Shown: piece by piece, positions 1 through 5,388 of the stretch
Numbering within the stretch: the stretch's first letter is position 1
Layout of the letters: every line of letters begins with the position of its first letter
Assembly (NCBI GenBank): GCA_002393555.1
Contig: DGSP01000060.1
Coordinates: 6,204-11,665, forward strand
DNA length: 5,462 nucleotides
Reading direction: 5' to 3'
Source: Prevotellaceae bacterium UBA4359
GTDB taxonomy: Bacteria > Bacteroidota > Bacteroidia > Bacteroidales > Bacteroidaceae
The notes under the pieces: generated by a model
What the model saw: the letters and a program-made list of their open reading frames with translations, nothing else
Database searches by the model: none
What the model was told of the DNA's origin: nothing
Program-made: the position numbers and the translations under genes

Positions 1-12
1 GGCTTGTTTTTT

Positions 13-93
13 CGGACAATAATTGCCAATAATTAACAATAATTTTATCCAATAATGAGTATTGGAACCAACCTTTTGGCAATTATTGTCCGA
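13..93. repeat. AT-rich stem-loop with phased CAATAATT repeats
   Basis: Positions 13-29 are the exact reverse complement of 76-92 (17 bp), and 12/93 adds one more pair. The loop contains a smaller hairpin, CCAATA (49-54) against TATTGG (60-65). The left half also repeats CAATAATT at 17, 27 and 37, a 10-bp spacing close to one helical turn, and CAATAAT recurs at 50. It lies in the presumed leader of a leftward transcript starting near 180. In neither direction is the stem followed by a U-run that would make it a good intrinsic terminator. Function is unknown; an RNA structure in the leader or a protein-binding site are both possible. Confidence 0.7.
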
Positions 94-116
94 GAACATG
101 CGGCCTGCCGCATCAT
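45..116 (-). other. candidate 23-residue leader peptide
   Basis: Reading leftward from ATG at 116-114 gives a peptide beginning MMRQAACSRTII and ending at TAA (47-45). It sits about 65 nt downstream of a good Bacteroidota promoter and has an A-rich upstream sequence (AACAAAAATCGTTATAC), which suits translation starts in this phylum. A second copy at the right edge reads MMRQAAWFSRTIIS. The two differ by a 3-nt in-frame insertion and few substitutions. This would fit a real short peptide, but the DNA is so similar that an RNA structure or a dispersed repeat explains the conservation equally well. It contains no run of one regulatory codon that would mark a classical attenuator. Confidence 0.25.
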
Positions 117-146
117 GTATAACGATTTTTGTTCACCTACTTGTTT
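76..146 (-). repeat. left copy of mirrored outward leader (terminal inverted repeat)
   Basis: This 71-nt stretch is repeated in inverted orientation at 5389-5462. By eye there are about 5 substitutions and one 3-nt indel. It contains the GC-rich palindrome ATGCGGC-CT-GCCGCAT (98-113), which can form a 7-bp stem with a 2-nt loop. The same core occurs at 5422-5437. The right copy runs into the window edge, so the true repeat may be longer. Both copies lie downstream of outward-facing promoters, so they read as the same 5' leader on two divergently placed transcripts. I see no target-site duplication and no transposase that would make this an insertion sequence. Confidence 0.8.
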
Positions 147-185
147 GACAATTGTTCCGTTGAAATGATGTGTTGTTTTCGGCTG

Positions 186-217
186 CAAAATTAACACTTT
201 TTTGGTTAATCGCCAAA
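186..217 (-). promoter_or_regulatory. Bacteroidota-type promoter, leftward
   Basis: On the minus strand, TTTG (217-214) is followed after 20 nt by TAATTTTG (193-186). This is an exact match to the Bacteroidota sigma-ABfr pattern TTTG / TAnnTTTG. Transcription would start near 180 and run off the left edge through the palindromic leader. It serves a gene outside the window. Confidence 0.75.
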
Positions 218-275
218 TAATCCCCCCATTTTTCTCATGCACACATGGTTTCGCCGAAAGCCCACAGAGATTTTC

Positions 276-770
276 CCACGCAGAAAGCACAGAAAGGTTA
301 GAACAACGGATGAGACGAATTTTTTTAGACAACGGATTTCACGGATTAAACGGATTTTTTTAGGCAGCAGAGATTTTTTAGCCCACAGATTGCACAGATG
401 GACACAGATTCTTTTCGCCTCTATTTTCAGTTTTCTCACACAGATTCTTTCGGGATTACACAGATTGGAGAGCCGCAAGCGACTCTTGGGAACCCTGCCG
501 GATGGGGCTTTGGCTACGCCGAACTAAAGGTTCAGCAGGAAAGCCATCTGTGTAATCTGAAAGAATCTGTGTGAGAAAAAAAATCTGTGTCCATCTGTGA
601 AATCTGTGGGCTAAAAAAATCCTCGTGGTCTAAAAAATCCGTTTAATCCGTCTAATCCGTTGTCTAAAAAATCCGTTTTATTCGCCTCATTCGTTGTCTG
701 AAAAAAATTCGTCTCATTCGTCTCATTCGTTGTTCTAAACCTTTCCGTGTTTCCGTGCTTTCTGTGTGAG
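276..770. repeat. giant inverted repeat I
   Basis: This is a long imperfect palindrome with arms of about 190 nt (276-466) and 225 nt (546-770) and an apex of about 80 nt (467-545). Exact pairings include 281-290 with 755-764, 393-410 with 582-599, and 434-451 with 559-576 (18 bp each for the last two). From outside to inside the arms carry blocks of CACAGAAAG, ACGAATGAG, ACGGATTAG and CACAGATTT words, separated by T6-7/A6-7 runs followed by AGAC or AGCC. The right arm has an extra ACGAATGAG block. The apex is GC-rich and contains GCCGCAAGCGAC and the small hairpin GAAC-TAAAG-GTTC. Open reading frames across it are by-products of the 9-nt periodicity; I see no gene in 218-771. Confidence 0.9.
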
Positions 771-771
771 A

Positions 772-806
772 CAAAAAAAGGGCGGCCCCCACGTGGAGAG
801 CCGCCC
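772..806 (-). terminator. intrinsic terminator of the lipoprotein gene
   Basis: On the minus strand, GGGCGGC (806-800) pairs with GCCGCCC (786-780). The intervening sequence contains CCACGTGG, and the stem is followed at once by seven T (779-773). It lies about 43 nt after the lipoprotein stop codon. Inverted repeat I begins within a few bases of the U-tract, so most lipoprotein transcripts should end before entering it. Confidence 0.9.
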
Positions 807-848
807 CGAAAAAGAAAGGATTGTTATGTAGTTAGTAATTTTAGTTAT

Positions 849-3656
849 TCATTTATAGAAAACTGCCGTGAGACCGTTGCGGTTGAATTCGTAGGTAAAC
901 TTCACACCTTCAGGCACATTCGTCAAGCGTAACTGATAGATACCCGCTCCTTTAATGTACACCCTACCACCATTATTATCACAAGTGATTTCTCCACCAG
1001 AGACACTTACCACCTCCATCGTAGGACTATTCCACGCAGAGTTACCCATATATATCTGCATAGGTCCAGATGTTACAAGCGTGAGCGTCTGGTCGGCCGT
1101 AGAAACAAGACCATCCTCGCCTGACCTGTTGACAATCGGAATCGAAGTTCCGAAATCGAACGGTTCACCATAAGTGGTTTCCAGATTGACAGAAGCAATG
1201 TCGAGAGCCACGTCACCATTCTGCACCACATAGATACCGCCAGTCTTCATGACACGGAGGAGTTGCGCCGCATCGAGTTCAAGAATGGTCGAAAGAGTGT
1301 TTTGTGTGCCATAGTCATCCTTCAACTGTGTTCCATCACCATAATCCCAATAGAGTGTGGTAGTGGGTTTTGTTTTATAAGTGACAGTCAAGGTCGCTGT
1401 GTAACCGTCAAGTGCATTTACCTTGCTGAAATCGATGAAGGTAGCGTTATTAAATGTAGTAGTTCCATTGTTTTGATCCGTGTAAGTGAACGTCTGACCA
1501 TTCTTGTAAGAGATGTTGCTGGTGAGTGTTTCTCCACCTTCTCCACCTTCGCCGCTCTCGTCGCTTTCGGCCAGGATGAGTTCAGACACGGTGCCGCCGC
1601 TGGGGTACATGTACCAGTCGGTGTTCTTGGTGTGGTCTTTCACCCATTCGGCAAACATGGGATAGGTGCCGTCGCCATAGCCCTGTCCGGCTGAGAGCGA
1701 GTAGAGTTCCTGCGACCATGCCCAGACGTACTCGCGTGTCTTGCCGTCGGTGCCGGTCTTCCGGTAGGTGTAGGGCAGGCAGAGCATCATGGGAGCCTCG
1801 CCCTTGTCGGGAGCCGCGATGCGCGAGCCGTCGCCGAAGGCGGAGTTGGTGCTGGAGATGTCCCCGGTGAGGGGGTCTGTGCCGGAGTTGAGCACCCGGA
1901 TTTCAAATCCGCCCATGTTGTAGTTTTTGTATTGCTCGGTGGTGTTCCAGTCGGCTGCACTGTAGTAGGCCATGCTCCAGTTCTCGTCCACGTTGATGGT
2001 CTTGGGTGTGCCAGCCGTGCCACGGCTGCTGCCGGCATTGATGGGTGCATAACTGCCACTGGCAGCCGGAGTGGCACCGAGGAGTTCGTGAATCTCGCCC
2101 AGACACTGCTCGCCGTAGGAGTTGGCCACGGGGTCGTTGTAGAAGATGTAGGAGGCCAATGTACCGCCTGCCGCCAGCGGAGTGACGGTGGCTGTGGTCT
2201 GACCGCTCACATGCTCCACCTTCAGCACCACGTCGTTGTAGTCGGTGTCGAACGAGCCGCCCAAGTCCTCACAGGCGAGAAGCCATGTGCCAGCCTCTTT
2301 GTCCTCGTTGATGACGGTGGGAGTGGCACCCGAGAAGGCGAAGACCACGTCGTTGAAGTCCATGTCGGAGTTCTTCCACTGATTGGCCCAGTCCTCAAAG
2401 CCGAGGAACATCTGGTCGCCCACATGGAAGGTGGAGGCATAGGAAGGACGGAGGCTGTTGTCATTCTTCACTGAGCCAGCCTTGTTCTGTCCATCGTCAG
2501 TCACACCGGGACCGCACTGGTCGGAGGTGTTGAGTTCGCTCTGCGAGTAGCACTTGAAGCCGCTGGCATCAAGAAGATACATGCCGAACACCGTGCCTTC
2601 GCGAATATCGACCACAATACCCTGGCCGCGCACCATCTGGGCAGAGTAACTGCTGAAAATCTCGTTGCAGTTACCACCTGTGTAACTCTGCCAAGAGCCG
2701 TTGGGCGTAACCAGAATCTGTGCCACCTTCGTCAGGTCATACTTCGTGTTGTCATATTGGTTCACCGTCCACACGGCGGGCTTGAAGTTCGCGCTGGTGT
2801 AACCTGCTGCCGCCCAGTTGTAGTCTCGGGCATTGCGGGGGTCTGTGAAGTCGAAGATGTCCTGCCAATAAGGCTCCTGCCCCGGCTTCGTCAGGTACTG
2901 CAGTTCGTCGCCGCCCTTGATGGTGTAGAGAGGCACTTCGATACGCTGTCCGCCCTCATAGTAGTAGATGCCGATGGTGTTAGTGTTGCTGGTCTGCCAA
3001 TAGTAGGGATAGACCACAAACTTGCCTGTGGAAACATAGGAGAAATCGTGAACCACTCGGTTCAAGTTGGTGTAGCAATTGCCATCTACGTTTGTGCGAT
3101 GTCCGTCGCCAATCTCCGGCACAGCACCCGTCTTCTCGTCGGTCACGGCTTCATAGTCAGCCTTCGACACCTCCTTGTACATGGGATAAAGCGTCTCGCC
3201 GATGGTCACACCAGCAGGGTCGGTGATTTTCTTGATGGTCACTGCTCCCTCAATCTCATGCACTGTTCTGGTTCCGCCCAAGTTCGCGCTTCCGCCCACG
3301 GTGGTCTTCACGGCCTCGTTGCCGTCGCTCACGATGAGGTCGGTCACGCCCTTGCGCACGTCGATACCCAGTTCGCGGGTGCCGCTCACGTTGCTGTAGT
3401 CGCCCACGAGGCTGTAGGTGCCATCGACGAGGGCATATATCTTCACTTGCGAGTTCTGCTGGGTGGTCACGGTCACGCTGGTGCGCTCGGCCACGTTCCA
3501 GTCCTGCTCACTGTCAATCTCGCCAAAGACTGCCTTGAAGTCCTTGGCATACTGCAGTTCCTTCTGTGTGTAACCATTGTCATAATCGCTACATGCCGCC
3601 AACGACACCATCAGCGCCGCTGCCAGGGGCATAAACACATAAGTAAATCTTCTCAT
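849..3656 (-). CDS. LruC-type (DUF4114 / DUF4842-like) cell-surface lipoprotein with C-terminal extension
   Basis: This 935-residue protein starts at ATG 3656; a TTG three codons upstream is a less likely start. Residues 1-22 form a lipoprotein signal peptide (MRRF, a hydrophobic stretch, then the lipobox LAAC with Cys22). The mature end begins CSDYDNG, so surface display is plausible. Around residues 36-55 lies an FGEIDSEQDWN motif, typical of this family as I know it. Residues about 415-480 contain two D-x-D-[FY]-N-D-V-V motifs (DMDFNDVVF and DTDYNDVVL), the acidic signature of DUF4114. Residues about 620-685 end in YPMFAEW...NTDWY, which resembles the C-terminal end of LruC/DUF4842 proteins. 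A Gly/Glu linker (about 697-709) then leads into roughly 225 beta-rich residues with a PKD-like DYGDGT motif (about 771-776). Binding of an extracellular polymer is inference; no catalytic residues are recognisable. The gene is monocistronic, with its own promoter and terminator. Confidence 0.9.
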   Translation of the reverse strand: MRRFTYVFMPLAAALMVSLAACSDYDNGYTQKELQYAKDFKAVFGEIDSEQDWNVAERTSVTVTTQQNSQVKIYALVDGTYSLVGDYSNVSGTRELGIDVRKGVTDLIVSDGNEAVKTTVGGSANLGGTRTVHEIEGAVTIKKITDPAGVTIGETLYPMYKEVSKADYEAVTDEKTGAVPEIGDGHRTNVDGNCYTNLNRVVHDFSYVSTGKFVVYPYYWQTSNTNTIGIYYYEGGQRIEVPLYTIKGGDELQYLTKPGQEPYWQDIFDFTDPRNARDYNWAAAGYTSANFKPAVWTVNQYDNTKYDLTKVAQILVTPNGSWQSYTGGNCNEIFSSYSAQMVRGQGIVVDIREGTVFGMYLLDASGFKCYSQSELNTSDQCGPGVTDDGQNKAGSVKNDNSLRPSYASTFHVGDQMFLGFEDWANQWKNSDMDFNDVVFAFSGATPTVINEDKEAGTWLLACEDLGGSFDTDYNDVVLKVEHVSGQTTATVTPLAAGGTLASYIFYNDPVANSYGEQCLGEIHELLGATPAASGSYAPINAGSSRGTAGTPKTINVDENWSMAYYSAADWNTTEQYKNYNMGGFEIRVLNSGTDPLTGDISSTNSAFGDGSRIAAPDKGEAPMMLCLPYTYRKTGTDGKTREYVWAWSQELYSLSAGQGYGDGTYPMFAEWVKDHTKNTDWYMYPSGGTVSELILAESDESGEGGEGGETLTSNISYKNGQTFTYTDQNNGTTTFNNATFIDFSKVNALDGYTATLTVTYKTKPTTTLYWDYGDGTQLKDDYGTQNTLSTILELDAAQLLRVMKTGGIYVVQNGDVALDIASVNLETTYGEPFDFGTSIPIVNRSGEDGLVSTADQTLTLVTSGPMQIYMGNSAWNSPTMEVVSVSGGEITCDNNGGRVYIKGAGIYQLRLTNVPEGVKFTYEFNRNGLTAVFYK

Positions 3657-3669
3657 CTCTGTCAATAAT

Positions 3670-3772
3670 CAGTTGAGTTAGTTAATTAGTCGAGAACCTG
3701 TCCAGTTCGTTTGTTAATCAGTCGAGAACTTCTTTTTCAGTTCGTTAGTCAATGAGCCGAGAAAAACTCTGC
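3670..3772 (-). repeat. three tandem imperfect repeats in the lipoprotein 5' leader
   Basis: Three units of 33-35 nt start at 3670, 3703 and 3738 (plus-strand reading). Each begins CAGTT, continues with a GTTAAT/GTCAAT core and reaches AGTCGAGAAC, AGTCGAGAAC or AGCCGAGAA. They lie between the predicted transcription start (about 3800) and the ATG at 3656, so they would be transcribed as GTTCTCGACT-type units. They do not encode a continuous peptide. A regulatory RNA or a protein-binding array is possible; function unknown. Confidence 0.75.
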
Positions 3773-3805
3773 CGGCCTATCTGCCCTGTTCCTTGTTAGT
3801 GGATG

Positions 3806-3837
3806 CAAAGTAACAACTTTTCACACAAACAAGCAAA
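3806..3837 (-). promoter_or_regulatory. promoter of the lipoprotein gene
   Basis: On the minus strand, TTTG (3837-3834) is followed after 20 nt by TTACTTTG (3813-3806), which differs from TAnnTTTG at one base. The predicted start near 3800 gives a leader of about 145 nt that contains the tandem repeats. Spacing is identical to the other promoters in this window. The stretch from 3838 to 3971 upstream holds an AT-rich part, then C-rich sequence with a repeated GTTACATSCC-like word (3925 and 3945), and no gene. Confidence 0.65.
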
Positions 3838-3971
3838 CTTTTTACACATTATTTATATATAAGAACGGCAAAAAACCACCCCAACAACCCTTTTTGACCT
3901 CCCCCACCCCACTTTTTCGTCTGCGTTACATCCACTTGTCACTATGTTACATGCCCCACCCTCACGCCCCG

Positions 3972-4436
3972 CACAGAAATTTTCTCACACAGAAAGCATG
4001 GAAAGGTTTAGAACAACGAATGAGACGAATGAGACGGATTTTTTTAGACAACGGATTAGACGGATTAGACGGATTTTTTTAGAATAACTCAAGTTTCGGA
4101 TGTCTTTTCAACAACGAATGAAGCGAATAAAACGAATTTTTTCCATGCGGCGAGAAGAAGTATGGCACGAAGCACCTTCGGTGCGACGAATGACACGAAT
4201 GAGATTTCCGTGGGGAATTCTCACCATGCGGTTGACATTCGTGAAATTCGTTGCCGCTTGCGGCTTCGTGAAATATCTCTCTATCAGCATGGCTATAAAA
4301 ATTCGTCTCATTCGTCTCATTCGTTGTTAGAAAAGACTGTTTGGAACATCCGAAACTTGAGTTATCCTAAAAAATCCGTCTAATCCGTCTAATCCGTTGT
4401 CTGAAAAATCTCCGTGTTTTCCGTGGTCCCTCACGG
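3972..4436. repeat. giant inverted repeat II
   Basis: The core arms pair almost perfectly: 4046-4079 with 4369-4402 (34 bp exact) and 4085-4103 with 4346-4364 (19 bp exact). These are followed inward by ACGAATGAG-type blocks (4110-4140 with 4300-4328). Further in, CACGAAG (4166-4172) pairs with CTTCGTG (4264-4270). Just inside, each side carries its own small hairpin: CACC-TTC-GGTG on the left and GCCGC-TT-GCGGC on the right, suggesting a branched tip. The apex near 4210-4225 contains GGGAATTC. Outer words (CACACAGAAAGCA, GGAAAGGTTTAGAACAACG) match element I. The right end reaches the stop codon of the DUF4248 gene. Confidence 0.9.
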
Positions 4437-4661
4437 TTCCCCCAGAAATCGGAAAATCAGTTCCACCTGCCGTGGCGAGAACCGCCGCGCATGGCGTCGG
4501 TAACCCGTCTGGCGGAGAGCCTCACTCAGTTGCGGATTGTAGTCAATCCAGCGGGAAAGGCGGTTCAGGGCCGCATGTGGCGAGAGGTCGGGTGCGTACA
4601 TCTCCGCCAGTTCACCCTTCCCCATCCCCACAATTTCCATCTCATAATCTTCATTTCTCAT
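4431..4661 (-). CDS. DUF4248 domain-containing small protein
   Basis: A 76-residue protein starts at ATG 4661 and stops at TGA (4433-4431). It matches my memory of DUF4248, a Bacteroidales family of about 70-80 residues: a G-x-G-E-L-A-x-x-Y-x-P-x-L (about 14-26), then RLSRWIDYNPQLSEAL (34-49), and a C-terminal GYRRHARRFSPRQVELIFRFLGEP region ending in the hallmark FLGEP. It is predicted to be mostly helical, basic in its C-terminal half and cytoplasmic (no signal peptide). A helix-turn-helix-like or nucleic-acid-binding role is inference. From memory, such genes often neighbour VirE-N/DUF3987, HU-like and amidase genes; none is present here, so it may be a solitary remnant. It is GC-rich compared with the elements on both sides. 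The start is preceded by an AT-rich stretch (about 4662-4680) without a Shine-Dalgarno sequence; inverted repeat III begins just upstream. Confidence 0.8.
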   Translation of the reverse strand: MRNEDYEMEIVGMGKGELAEMYAPDLSPHAALNRLSRWIDYNPQLSEALRQTGYRRHARRFSPRQVELIFRFLGEP

Positions 4662-4687
4662 AATACCTATATTTATTTAACGCCCTA

Positions 4688-5171
4688 CACAGAAAGCACA
4701 GATTTTTTCAAACAACGGATTGCACGGATGAAACGGATTTTTTTAGACCACGAGGATTTTTTTCACCACTGATTTCACTGATTGCACAGATTTTTTCAGA
4801 CTCATTTATTTTTCAGATTTCACAGATACGTGAGTTCGGTATAAGAATTACGCCTTCGGCGGACGAAGAAAAAACAGAAAAAAACAAGTAAAAACAAATA
4901 AAAACAGGTTCTTCTTGGTTGTGATGGCAAAGATGTTGTGGACGAAGAAATGGTTTTTATTTGTTTTCATCGGTTTTTATTTGTTTTTTCTTCGTCCGCC
5001 GAAGGCGTATCATTAAAACGTCTCTTACAACGAACTCACGTATCCGTGTAATCTGTGGTCTAAAAAATCCTCGTGGCCTAAAAAATCCGTTTCATCCGTG
5101 CAATCCGTTGTCTGAAAAAATCGTTTCATTCGTGGTTAAAAAATCTCTCTGTGTTTTCTGTGCTTTCTGTG
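4688..5171. repeat. giant inverted repeat III
   Basis: The arms span about 4688-4907 and 4951-5171, with an apex of about 40 nt. Exact pairings are 4688-4702 with 5157-5171 (15 bp), 4712-4743 with 5080-5111 (32 bp), 4825-4838 with 5031-5044 (14 bp) and 4849-4876 with 4982-5009 (28 bp). The last contains CGCCTTCGGCGGACGAAG. Toward the tip the left arm becomes AAAAACAAAT repeats and the right arm holds two 20-nt copies of GGTTTTTATTTGTTTT-type sequence (from 4952 and 4972). Outer words again belong to the CACAGAAAG / ACGGATT families. No gene is visible inside. Confidence 0.9.
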
Positions 5172-5242
5172 TGAGATAAATATTTTCCATGTCTCATGTA
5201 TCGTACTTTTTTCATTTGAAATCAAAAATTTTTGTTAAAGTG

Positions 5243-5274
5243 TTTGGTCGTTTTGCCGATTCTCACTACATTTG
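5243..5274 (+). promoter_or_regulatory. Bacteroidota-type promoter, rightward
   Basis: TTTG (5243-5246), a 20-nt spacer and TACATTTG (5267-5274) match the consensus exactly. Transcription would start near 5281 and run off the right edge. The leader includes a possible hairpin AAATGCG/CGCATTT (5291-5297 with 5309-5315) and then the repeated outward leader from 5389. Confidence 0.75.
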
Positions 5275-5300
5275 CACCGTTTTCCGTTGCAAATGCGTCG

Positions 5301-5332
5301 CAAAGGTACGCATTTTCCACGAACTACACAAT
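5301..5332 (-). promoter_or_regulatory. candidate leftward promoter back-to-back with the rightward one
   Basis: On the minus strand, ATTG (5332-5329; one base from TTTG) is followed after 20 nt by TACCTTTG (5308-5301), an exact -7 match. A transcript from about 5294 would cross inverted repeat III and reach the DUF4248 start after roughly 630 nt. No better promoter is visible nearer to DUF4248. The two -7 boxes face away from each other with only 26 nt between them. Confidence 0.4.
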
Positions 5333-5388
5333 ATTTATAACCAATTTCAAGTTGCGGTTGTTTGTTTTACGCCTTCGTCGGCTTAAAA

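Noticed and set aside
276..770. CRISPR array
   Set aside because: Words are 9-11 nt, degenerate, without uniform spacers, and palindromic overall; no cas genes.
1932..2474. 180-codon plus-strand open frame and overlapping minus-strand frames at 1787-2464
   Set aside because: They are alternative frames of the lipoprotein gene with low-complexity composition (Ser/Thr/Pro-rich or His/Val-rich).
3657..3665. TTG start for the lipoprotein three codons upstream
   Set aside because: ATG at 3656 gives a standard lipoprotein signal peptide starting MRRF with Cys at 22.
2757..3668. 303-codon plus-strand open frame
   Set aside because: It lies wholly antisense to the lipoprotein gene, has no recognisable motif, and results from codon bias of the GC-rich gene.
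3894..4383. Short frames with RIFLDNGLDGLDG-like or IRLIRLIRC-like repeats
   Set aside because: They come from the 9-nt words of the inverted repeats, which stay open in frame on both strands; similar frames arise in all three elements.
276..5171. Retron or diversity-generating element non-coding part
   Set aside because: No reverse transcriptase or template/variable repeat pair is present in the window.
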